Source: JAJZSS01 sp964463505 (GTDB lineage Bacteria; Chloroflexota; Anaerolineae; Anaerolineales; UBA4823). From it: a stretch of 62,306 nt of DNA. The notes under the pieces were generated by a model. That model did not search any database. It saw nothing but the letters and a program-made list of their open reading frames with translations, and had not been told where the DNA came from. This document shows, piece after piece, positions 43,466 to 50,898 of the stretch (the first letter of the stretch is position 1; each line of letters starts with the position of its first letter). The position numbers were made by a program, and so were the translations under genes. The stretch covers positions 1-62,306 of the forward strand of contig CAYXDC010000011.1 of the NCBI GenBank assembly GCA_964463505.1, written 5' to 3'.

Positions 43466-44640
43466 GCGCTACTGTTTTAATCGTCGATGACGAGGATAAT
43501 GCCCGCATTAACCTCAAAAAATTTCTCGCCGGAATCGGGTATGAGTTCCTGGAAGCTGCCAATTTGACTGAAGCACGCCAGCAATTAAGCACGGGCAACG
43601 TGGATATGATCTTGTTAGATGTGCAGCTGAACGGCGATTATGGGCCTGAGCTGCTTGAAGATATTGTGGATATGAATCCCCGCCCACCCGTGATCCTGAT
43701 TACAGGCTATGGGAATATTGAAACAGCGGTAGACGCCATGAAGAATGGCGCCCATGATTTCTTGCAAAAGCCCATTGATCTCGATCAATTGGAAAAAACA
43801 CTTCTGCGAGCAAAAGAACAAATCGACCTGCGTCGCGAGCTGGAACACCTGCGCTCGATTCAACATGGGGAATACGAATTTATCATCGGCAATAGCCAGG
43901 CAATGAAAGAAGCCGTAACCCTGGGCAAACGCGCAGCCGCGACGGGCATTTCGATCCTGATCACAGGTGAAAACGGCACAGGCAAAGAAGTCCTGGCACG
44001 CGCCATACATCAATTCGGGCCGCGCTCCCAGAAACAATTTATCGATGTCAATTGCCCGGGGATCCAACCAACGATGTTTGAATCCGAACTCTTTGGGCAT
44101 GAGTCTGGCTCGTTCACCGGTGCAGACAAACGCAAACACGGATTGATGGAGCTGGCCGATGGCGGTACCCTGTTCCTGGATGAAATTGCTACTTTACCCA
44201 TCGATATGCAGTCAAAGTTCTTACGCGCCTTGGAGGAACGTGCTTTTCGACGGGTGGGTGGCAATAGCGTGATCAAGGTAGATGTTCAGCTCCTCTCCGC
44301 ATCCAATCGGGATTTGATGGAAATGATCAAAGAAGGCAAATTCCGCGAAGATTTATACTACCGCTTGAATGTGCTCGAGCTGCACATCCCCCCACTACGG
44401 GAGCGGCGCGATGATATTCCGGAATTGGTGGGTTATTTTATTTGTAAGAATAATCGGCGAATGGGTGAAAGACTCACCGGGGTCACACCGCGCGCACTTG
44501 AAGCACTCATGGCTCACAACTGGCCTGGCAATATCCGAGAGCTCCGCAATATCATCGAGCGCGCCATGCTGTTTTGTGACGATCCAGAAATTGATCTCCC
44601 CCACCTGCCGATCGAGATCCGCCATTTGCGCGGTAGTTAA
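43462..44640 (+). CDS. Sigma-54 activator (NtrC family) lacking the DNA-binding domain
   Basis: 392 residues. The receiver domain has phospho-acceptor Asp53 (MILLDVQL). The AAA+ domain has Walker A GENGTGKE (169-176), the sigma-54 contact loop as GSFTGA (216-221; usual GAFTGA) and Walker B LFLDE ending at 240-241. The protein stops after the AAA+ C-terminal subdomain (NIRELRNIIERAMLF), where a Fis-type HTH normally follows. A terminator comes 18 nt after the stop, so the domain is absent and not split off. DNA-binding-free activators such as FlgR of Helicobacter act from solution. It overlaps the kinase gene. Confidence 0.92.
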   Translation: MSATVLIVDDEDNARINLKKFLAGIGYEFLEAANLTEARQQLSTGNVDMILLDVQLNGDYGPELLEDIVDMNPRPPVILITGYGNIETAVDAMKNGAHDFLQKPIDLDQLEKTLLRAKEQIDLRRELEHLRSIQHGEYEFIIGNSQAMKEAVTLGKRAAATGISILITGENGTGKEVLARAIHQFGPRSQKQFIDVNCPGIQPTMFESELFGHESGSFTGADKRKHGLMELADGGTLFLDEIATLPIDMQSKFLRALEERAFRRVGGNSVIKVDVQLLSASNRDLMEMIKEGKFREDLYYRLNVLELHIPPLRERRDDIPELVGYFICKNNRRMGERLTGVTPRALEALMAHNWPGNIRELRNIIERAMLFCDDPEIDLPHLPIEIRHLRGS

Positions 44641-44658
44641 TAGAATAATCGAAAAAAC

Positions 44659-44683
44659 GCTACCCGATTGGGTAGCTTTTTTT
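44659..44683 (+). terminator. Bidirectional rho-independent terminator
   Basis: GCTACCC-GATT-GGGTAGC followed by seven T, with six A on the other side. It ends the rpoN operon and can serve the convergent lipoprotein gene. Confidence 0.9.
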
Positions 44684-46160
44684 ATGGGACATTCAGGATT
44701 AAGTATTCCTGACGGACGCAGAACATCTGCTCACCCTGAGGAATACATAATTCGTAAGGGATCAACACGCCATTGGCAGCAGCGATCGGTGGAATGCGGA
44801 TGCTTGTCCGCCCATCTCCACCACTTGGCTCCAGATCAAAGCGCACCTGATTGCCATCCGGGAGATACACAAACAACACAGGTTGGATGCTGGCCAGGGG
44901 CTGTCCGTTCTCGCTTAGGCTCACCCAAATTTCCTGCTCCTGGTTCGAGGCTACCTGGTCCTGTGTTTCCCAAACTTGAATGGTGAACTGACTAAAGGAT
45001 TGGGTTTCAACGGTTGGCTGGACGGGCGAGCGCAAATTAGATTTCAGATACTCCACACCCAGGGCTGCCGGGCGGATGCGCAGGTGTTCGGGTGCGGAGG
45101 GATCATAATCCAGGCACAGATTACGGAAGCACTGGCGGTATATACGCTCATTGATCAACGCCATCTCATTGATGGGATCACCACTCAGATTAAACCCGCC
45201 ATGTTGATCGATTAATTCTTTGAACACATTGGGGATGTTGTAGCCCAAGCCACTATTCACTTCAAAGAAGTATAGATCCGGTTGTGGGCTATCGGATGCC
45301 AGAGGCGCCGGAAGATTTCCAAGGAGCTCCACAATAGGGCGAGCGGTCACCAGATTCGGGTTCGTGGGGTCATAGGCATCGGCCATGAGCACCAGGTTGG
45401 CAAAAACCTGCTCCATCTGCCCATCTGCGCCATAGGCTGCCATCGCCAGTGGCTCACCTGTAAACTCACGGCCCAGGCGTTCTACGGCCACATCGAATGG
45501 GGCGCTGATGGTCGGACTGTGCTGGATGGCGCCGTTAAGCTGTTGGGGGCTGCGGCATTGATTATTGCATAGCCAGGCGCCATAGTTGAGCAAACCCGGT
45601 TGTTCATTTTCACCGGCGTGGATGTAAAAACCCAGGTTTTCAAAAAACTGCTCATAGCGATCGGTCAGGGCATCATAGCGCACTCCAGTGAGTGGGCGCC
45701 CCACCATTTTTTGACCCATCAGCTTATCATATAGACCCCGGAAAGGCTCATAAACATACTGGCCATTCACATAGTAGGGATCTTCCTGCTCTGGAGGCGG
45801 CTGGGGGGGATCCTGACGATTAGGAGGGATGATAGATGCACCCAGCGGCGCCAGGCGGACAAATTCATCAGGGCTCGCCTGGGCATCGACTACCCATAAA
45901 GCGGCGGCTGAGAATTGGTACTTGTTTCCAGCTTGTTCCACCATCTGGGAGATTGGTTCTCCAAATAACCCCGCCCCTCCGTAATGCTCATAGACTTCAC
46001 GAATCGCAGGATCCATCTGGTAAACAACATTGGGGCTAGGGGTAACGATCAGAGGCGGCTCCGAGACTGGCGAGCAACCTGCAATGATCCCTGCAATTAA
46101 TAGATAAGCGAAGATGATCTTGGCAGCAGGAAGTTTTTTTATTGGATTGCTCGGACCCAT
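44682..46160 (-). CDS. Lipoprotein with LGFP-like repeats, unknown function
   Basis: 492 residues from the ATG at 46160; an ATG 36 nt upstream is possible. The signal peptide ends in lipobox IIAGC. Three similar stretches are seen: HYGGAGLFGEPISQMVE, GQKMVGRPLTGVRYD and QHGGFNLSGDPINEMAL, each with a G-x-P core, resembling LGFP-type cell-envelope repeats. The C-terminal ~110 residues (VWETQDQVASNQEQEIWVSLSENGQPLASIQPVLFVYLPDG) look like an Ig-like beta domain. Probably surface-exposed. It faces away from the sigma-54 genes and no sigma-54 site was seen upstream of it. Confidence 0.72.
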   Translation of the reverse strand: MGPSNPIKKLPAAKIIFAYLLIAGIIAGCSPVSEPPLIVTPSPNVVYQMDPAIREVYEHYGGAGLFGEPISQMVEQAGNKYQFSAAALWVVDAQASPDEFVRLAPLGASIIPPNRQDPPQPPPEQEDPYYVNGQYVYEPFRGLYDKLMGQKMVGRPLTGVRYDALTDRYEQFFENLGFYIHAGENEQPGLLNYGAWLCNNQCRSPQQLNGAIQHSPTISAPFDVAVERLGREFTGEPLAMAAYGADGQMEQVFANLVLMADAYDPTNPNLVTARPIVELLGNLPAPLASDSPQPDLYFFEVNSGLGYNIPNVFKELIDQHGGFNLSGDPINEMALINERIYRQCFRNLCLDYDPSAPEHLRIRPAALGVEYLKSNLRSPVQPTVETQSFSQFTIQVWETQDQVASNQEQEIWVSLSENGQPLASIQPVLFVYLPDGNQVRFDLEPSGGDGRTSIRIPPIAAANGVLIPYELCIPQGEQMFCVRQEYLILNVP

Positions 46161-46288
46161 ATCATGCCACCCTGCACTGCGATTGTGTATGAGCAATTCT
46201 CTTAATCATTTCAGTACATTGTCCACTGAAATTCTGAAGTTTTAGAATGACCATCTATAAGGCTATTATATCTTATGTATCCCATATA

Positions 46289-46304
46289 TGGCACACCTCT
46301 TGCA
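46289..46304 (+). promoter_or_regulatory. Sigma-54 promoter of the TIM-barrel-like gene
   Basis: TGGCACA-CCTC-TTGCA, exact consensus with 10 bp between GG and GC. Predicted start near 46315, 45 nt before the ATG at 46360. Confidence 0.85.
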
Positions 46305-46359
46305 TCTTTATTGGCAACAACTTGATAAATGGGCAAAATTTATCTATTTCGAGAGTGCC

Positions 46360-47802
46360 ATGTATAACTATCCAATCCCTCCAAACAATTCACGAATTGG
46401 TTTTCACTATTTTCCAGATACACTGCACTACCGCGAAAGCGACCTGAACACCTGGCTGCCCGTGCTCCAGTCGCTCGGAGCATCCTGGCTGACTCTCACT
46501 GCGCCACAGGAGCGGGCGATCCCGGAACCATTTCTGCGTGGATTGCAAAGCGCCGGAATTGAACCGATCTTACATTTCGATCTACCACTGACCCAGAGCA
46601 GCCCTACTGCGACATGGCAGCTACTCATGCAAAGCTATGCCAGCTGGGGAGTGCATTACATCGTTTTATTTGACCGGCCAAATCTCCGGCGAGCCTGGGC
46701 AGCCTCTGGATGGGCGCAGAGCGACCTGGTGGAACGCTTCCTGGATCTATTCATCCCTTATGCCCAAAGCGTGGTCGATCTGGGTCTGGTGCCGGTCTTC
46801 CCCCCTCTTGAACCAGGTGGAGATTATTGGGACACAGCCTTTCTACGCGCGGCCTTGCGGGGCTTGCGACGGCGAGGCCAGCAAAAAATCCTGGATCGTC
46901 TGGCCATTGGCGCGTATGCCTGGTCTGATAACCAGCCCCTCAATTGGGGCGCTGGGGGTCCTGAACGCTGGCCTTCCGCTCGTCCATATTTTACTTCTCC
47001 AGGGATGCAGGATCAACGCGGGTACAGGATCTTTGATTGGTACACCACCCTGGTGAAAGCCGAGTTGGACAGCACCCGGCCAATTCTCTTACTGGCAGCT
47101 GGCAGTCGCCTGGGAGATAAAATCAATCCCGAGCGGCAAGCCATCAATGCTGAAGAACATCTGCGCCAGAACCTGGGGGTCCTGCGCCTGATCTATGGCG
47201 ATGCGCCTGAGTCACCTGCCCCCACCACACTGATGTCGGATTCTATCCCACACAATCTTCAACTCAGCCAGAAAGAGCAAGATATTTACGAAGAAGTGCC
47301 TGCAGAGGTGATTGCGTCAAATTTTTGGCTGCTATCAGCCAGCCCGGAAAGCCCGTATCTGGCGCACGCGTGGTATCAGCCCGATGGCAGCCACTTGCCG
47401 GTGGTCAATGCCATACGAAAATATTTATCCAGCCGCCAGAAGAGCTTTGGCAGCCAGGCATTCAAACCGGTACACAAAGGCTGCAATGGTAGCTGTGGCC
47501 AGTCTGAAGAAAATTCGAAGGATCTCCACCGCCAGGCGATTGATCATTATCTCTTATTACCGGTGTATGAATGGGGTGTGGCGGAGTGGCATCTGGACGT
47601 TATCAAAGAGTTTGTGAAAAAATTCCACCCGACGATCGGTTTCTCAACCAGCGAGGCAGCCCTGGCGAAACGGGTGACGATGCTGGGCGGGCTGCAGTCC
47701 TTTGATGAAGTTGTGGAAAACAAATTACGCGCGGCGGGGTGTGAAGTCATCCGGATCAGTGGAAATGGCACAAGTATTGCATCTCAACTCGCAAGCCAAT
47801 AA
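46360..47802 (+). CDS. Unrecognised protein, glycosidase-like fold with cell-wall-binding-like end
   Basis: 480 residues. The ATG at 46360 is the first in frame after the sigma-54 promoter; a longer frame starts inside the promoter and is excluded. Residues 1-~300 have the look of a TIM barrel (WLPVLQSLGASWLTLTAPQERAIPEPFL, HYIVLFDRPNLRRAW, ILLLAAGSRLGDK), as in glycoside-hydrolase-like proteins of Chloroflexi. A Cys motif KGCNGSCGQS lies at ~377-386. The C-terminus RVTMLGGLQSFDEVVENKLRAAGCEVIRISG resembles cell-wall-binding repeat 2. No signal peptide is seen. It leads the FtsZ-like gene by 28 nt. Confidence 0.7.
   Translation: MYNYPIPPNNSRIGFHYFPDTLHYRESDLNTWLPVLQSLGASWLTLTAPQERAIPEPFLRGLQSAGIEPILHFDLPLTQSSPTATWQLLMQSYASWGVHYIVLFDRPNLRRAWAASGWAQSDLVERFLDLFIPYAQSVVDLGLVPVFPPLEPGGDYWDTAFLRAALRGLRRRGQQKILDRLAIGAYAWSDNQPLNWGAGGPERWPSARPYFTSPGMQDQRGYRIFDWYTTLVKAELDSTRPILLLAAGSRLGDKINPERQAINAEEHLRQNLGVLRLIYGDAPESPAPTTLMSDSIPHNLQLSQKEQDIYEEVPAEVIASNFWLLSASPESPYLAHAWYQPDGSHLPVVNAIRKYLSSRQKSFGSQAFKPVHKGCNGSCGQSEENSKDLHRQAIDHYLLLPVYEWGVAEWHLDVIKEFVKKFHPTIGFSTSEAALAKRVTMLGGLQSFDEVVENKLRAAGCEVIRISGNGTSIASQLASQ
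47766..47781 (+). promoter_or_regulatory. Sigma-54 promoter of the FtsZ-like gene, inside the upstream coding end
   Basis: TGGCACA-AGTA-TTGCA, exact consensus, overlapping codons of the last ~12 residues of the upstream gene. Predicted start near 47792, 39 nt before the FtsZ-like ATG. Confidence 0.75.
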
Positions 47803-47830
47803 CACCTGACCAATGGAGAGGTAAGGAACC

Positions 47831-49063
47831 ATGAACTCTTTAGGCATACCCGAACAAGAAAAGATAGAAATGGACGCCCCCTATCAGCCGGTCCTCAAAG
47901 TGGTCGGCCTGGGCGGTGGTGGATGCAATGCGGTGGCGCGCATGATGGAACTCGGCCTGGGCGGGCTGCAGTTCATCGCCGCGAATACCGATCACCAGGC
48001 ATTGTTATCCAATCCAGCCGACATCAAAATTCAACTTGGACCCAAGACCACACGAGGTTTGGGAGCCGGCAGCAAACCTGATATCGGCAAAGCTGCCGCA
48101 GAAGAATCCTGGCGCGAGCTGGCGGCGGCCATGAAAGGCGCTGATATGATCTTCCTCACGGCAGGTATGGGTGGCGGAACTGGCACTGGCTCGATCCCGA
48201 TCGCGGCCAAGATCGCGCGCTCCCTGGGCGCGGTCACGATCGCCATCGTCACCACCCCATTCTCCTTCGAGATGGGTCGCCGCCAACAAAATGCCAGCCA
48301 GGGGCTGGAGCGATTGCGCCGCGAAACACACACCTTGATCTCCATCCCGAATGACCGTTTGCTGGAATATGCGCCGCGCGATCTGCCCATGGAAGTCGCT
48401 TTCCATCTGGCGGATGATGTGCTGCGCCAATCGGTCGAAGGCATTTCTGAGCTGATTACCCGGACCGGTATGATCAATGTGGACTTCGCCCACATCCGAC
48501 GCCTGATCCAACTGGGCGGCGGAGCGATCATGGCCATCGGGCACGGGCAAGGCGAGAATAAAGTCCTCAAAGCCGTTGAGCAAGCGCTCAATCACCCCCT
48601 ACTGGGCAGCGTTTCCATCGAGAATGCGGCCGGGGTCATCGCCAACTTCACTGGCAGTGAAGAGATGACTTTGAACGAAATCTATGAAGCGATGAACTTC
48701 ATCCAGACCCAGACCGGACCGCAGACCGATATCGTCATGGGTGCTTTGAATGACGATCAGATGGATGGACGCGTGCAGGTTACTCTGGTTATCACCGGGC
48801 TGGGCGCCCCCACACTGGAAGAAGCTATGTCCAGCGTTCAGAAAGCTTCTGGACGACCGTCGGCGATACGAGAGAGCGAGGCAGTACCTGAAAAGCCCCG
48901 AGAGTACGAGCCACGCATACCACGTTCAGAACCGGCTCCTACCCCACAGACAGCCACGCCCAAGATTCGCAGCCTGCTATCGTCTCAGGAATTGAGCGCA
49001 GCTGCCAGCCAGAACCTGGATTTGCCGGCCTTCCTGCGCCGCCAATCTCGGCTGACCGGATAA
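47831..49063 (+). CDS. FtsZ-family tubulin-like GTPase, atypical T7 loop
   Basis: 410 residues. Tubulin signature GGGTGTG at 114-120, N-terminal nucleotide motif KVVGLGGGGCNAVARMM, T7 loop NVDFAH at 216-221. In FtsZ this loop is NxDFAD and the final Asp (E. coli D212) drives GTP hydrolysis; here it is His221, while the first Asp is kept. The C-terminal tail after residue ~330 is a disordered Pro/Glu linker ending LDLPAFLRRQSRLTG, close to the conserved FtsZ C-terminal peptide that binds FtsA-like anchors. It is probably a second FtsZ and not the division copy (inference from promoter and context). Starts with GGAGAGGTAAGG upstream. Confidence 0.88.
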   Translation: MNSLGIPEQEKIEMDAPYQPVLKVVGLGGGGCNAVARMMELGLGGLQFIAANTDHQALLSNPADIKIQLGPKTTRGLGAGSKPDIGKAAAEESWRELAAAMKGADMIFLTAGMGGGTGTGSIPIAAKIARSLGAVTIAIVTTPFSFEMGRRQQNASQGLERLRRETHTLISIPNDRLLEYAPRDLPMEVAFHLADDVLRQSVEGISELITRTGMINVDFAHIRRLIQLGGGAIMAIGHGQGENKVLKAVEQALNHPLLGSVSIENAAGVIANFTGSEEMTLNEIYEAMNFIQTQTGPQTDIVMGALNDDQMDGRVQVTLVITGLGAPTLEEAMSSVQKASGRPSAIRESEAVPEKPREYEPRIPRSEPAPTPQTATPKIRSLLSSQELSAAASQNLDLPAFLRRQSRLTG

Positions 49064-49099
49064 GTATTTTTCAGGCCTCCGCCAGGTGGATCAGAGACA

Positions 49100-49333
49100 A
49101 TGAAGATAGAAACGGTGCAGAGCATCTCCAAACAAGTATACCGGCGCTTTCCGGAGTTTAAGGGCATTAAGCCGAAAGTACGCAGCCAGCCCACTCCGAA
49201 AACCGATCATAAAACCTATTTACTCACCTATGCTACCCGCGCCAGGATTGATGAGGAACGCTTCCTGGATCGCTGGATCCGCGTGGTCGTAGATGAGTCT
49301 GGGAAAATCATTAAGATCTCAACTTCGAGGTGA
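49100..49333 (+). CDS. Small conserved-looking protein, unknown
   Basis: 77 residues, basic (VYRRFPEFKGIKPKVRSQ), with a beta-like end WIRVVVDESGKIIKISTSR. No TM segment. It lies 36 nt after the FtsZ-like gene and 3 nt before the next, so it belongs to that operon. Not recognised. Confidence 0.6.
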   Translation: MKIETVQSISKQVYRRFPEFKGIKPKVRSQPTPKTDHKTYLLTYATRARIDEERFLDRWIRVVVDESGKIIKISTSR

Positions 49334-49336
49334 GTC

Positions 49337-49561
49337 ATGAGCTTGAATACCTTACCTCAACGCCTGGAGCTGGTCGTTTGGACGACCAGCACCCGCCTGA
49401 TGAAAACATCACCTTTGGCGGCGCAGACGGTGATCCTGACACATGATTTTTATCTGTGGCTTACGACGCAACGCACAAATTACAAAATCTTATTGTTAGC
49501 GCTTTCGGGTTTCTGCATTGGATTTGTGCTTGGACTTCTATACCTGGGAATCAATTTATGA
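49337..49561 (+). CDS. Small single-TM protein, unknown
   Basis: 74 residues. One TM segment at the C-terminus (ILLLALSGFCIGFVLGLLYLG, ~50-70), with the N-terminus probably cytoplasmic. The stop overlaps the next start by ATGA, so the two are coupled. It might tether a cytosolic partner such as the FtsZ-like protein (speculative). Confidence 0.6.
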   Translation: MSLNTLPQRLELVVWTTSTRLMKTSPLAAQTVILTHDFYLWLTTQRTNYKILLLALSGFCIGFVLGLLYLGINL

Positions 49562-50337
49562 GTATGCTCAAACGTGTGTTTCTTTTGTCCTTATTTGTTA
49601 GCTGCGTGGGCAGTGGCTTTCTCCTGGCGATTAACCTGGGGGACAGCGGACAAGCCAGCGGCTTACCTGTGATGGCAAGCCCCGTACAAGCCGGCCAAGA
49701 CGGGGTCGCCGCCAATGGTCAGCGTAATTTATTGCTCGTTGGAGTTGATTCTTTCGAATCACCAGAGCCACAGCTAAAAAGCGTATGGTTGGTGCTGCAA
49801 ATCGCCACCCATAGCCCACAGCGCTTCACTCTCGTGCCACTTTATCCAGCTTCAGCCTCGCAAGCCTTGATCCCACAGGACGAATTACAGACCAGTTTTA
49901 AGCTAGATGAAGCCGGCGCAATCCAGCCAATTTTTTTTGATCGTATCCATGCGGCTGATTTTTGGTGGAGCAATTACCTGGTGCTCGACCAGGCCGGTTT
50001 AGCCCAGGTGATCGACCTGGCTGGCGGCATAAATCTCGGCCAGGGTGCCATGGGCGGAAATCAGGTCATTACCACGCTCATCACACCAGAGCAAGAACCC
50101 GATCAGGCACTACAGACTCAAGCGGTTCTTTTGCAAACTCTGTGCACCCAGAGCGCTGAAACACTTCTGAAATTAGATGCCAAGCATGTTTTTCAGCTAC
50201 TGGGCGGTCACTTACGCACCGATCTCGAGATCGAGCGCTTAATTCATGAATGGCAGATGCCGCTGATCCTGGCTGGGCGCCCGTCCTGCGAATTTCCAAC
50301 ACTGCAGGCCAGCCAGATCCAGATCGGCGCGCAATAA
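49558..50337 (+). CDS. Exported LCP-like (LytR-CpsA-Psr) protein, divergent
   Basis: 259 residues. The ATG at 49558 overlaps the preceding stop; N-terminal TM/signal RVFLLSLFVSCVGSGFLLAI. The body has NLLLVGVDSF, SVWLVLQIATHSPQRFTLVPLYP and LDQAGLAQVIDLAGGINLG, matching the order of LCP-domain strands (LLLGVDxR, DTxxLVxxNP, VGGVxV). The usual catalytic Arg after GVD is not present, so transfer of wall polymers is doubtful. Operon partner of the FtsZ-like gene. Confidence 0.65.
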   Translation: MSMLKRVFLLSLFVSCVGSGFLLAINLGDSGQASGLPVMASPVQAGQDGVAANGQRNLLLVGVDSFESPEPQLKSVWLVLQIATHSPQRFTLVPLYPASASQALIPQDELQTSFKLDEAGAIQPIFFDRIHAADFWWSNYLVLDQAGLAQVIDLAGGINLGQGAMGGNQVITTLITPEQEPDQALQTQAVLLQTLCTQSAETLLKLDAKHVFQLLGGHLRTDLEIERLIHEWQMPLILAGRPSCEFPTLQASQIQIGAQ

Positions 50338-50440
50338 GCGTCTGCTACCTCTCCCTCCTCTCCATTTTTACCGGTCGAATACCCAGAGGCCCGGTGCAAC
50401 CCACCGGGTCTCTGGGTTTAATCTGGCGAGTTTTATCGAT

Positions 50441-50456
50441 TGGCACTTTTCTTGCA
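50441..50456 (+). promoter_or_regulatory. Sigma-54 promoter of the TPR-protease operon
   Basis: TGGCACT-TTTC-TTGCA, exact consensus with correct spacing. Predicted start near 50467, 23 nt before the ATG at 50490. Confidence 0.85.
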
Positions 50457-50489
50457 ACATTGTCTGCACACTATCCAGGAGAGGTCCGC

Positions 50490-50831
50490 ATGTTGAATCC
50501 ATATTCAGTGATCTTGATCATGTCCATCACAGGTTTTTTATTAGGCCTGTTGACCTTCATCGCGGGTATAGTCATCCTACTTTTTCGCCCTTCTAACTCA
50601 GATGTAAAAGCATTAATCACCCAGACGACAGCGCTCGCTCAAAAAGGAATTGCCGAAGATGTCGCCGGACTGGTCGGGCATGTATCCAGCCTGCTGGAAT
50701 CGCTCAATCAGCTCGTCAAGACCACCTCTGGCGTGGGCATCATGCTGGTGATCCTGGGGGTGCTGCTCATGACAGGCTCAGCCTGGCTGGCGTTACAAGT
50801 ATCCCGTTTATCTCCGGGCGCTGAGAGCTAA
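50490..50831 (+). CDS. Small membrane protein, unknown
   Basis: 113 residues from the ATG at 50490 (AGGAGAGG upstream); the longer frame includes the promoter and is rejected. Two TM segments: SVILIMSITGFLLGLLTFIAGIVILLF (~6-32) and VGIMLVILGVLLMTGSAWLAL (~82-102). The intervening ~50 residues (SDVKALITQTTALAQKGIAEDVAGLVGHVSSLLESLNQLV) are helical. First gene of the operon with the TPR and protease genes, 67 nt ahead. Not recognised. Confidence 0.75.
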   Translation: MLNPYSVILIMSITGFLLGLLTFIAGIVILLFRPSNSDVKALITQTTALAQKGIAEDVAGLVGHVSSLLESLNQLVKTTSGVGIMLVILGVLLMTGSAWLALQVSRLSPGAES

Positions 50832-50898
50832 CCTACAGCAATGTTCGCGCCGATAACAATAGCAGAATTAGCATAGGAAAACCACTACAGGCAGAATT

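Noticed and set aside
43615..44139. 174-codon minus-strand frame inside the sigma-54 activator gene
   Set aside because: Antisense to a well-conserved receiver/AAA+ gene.
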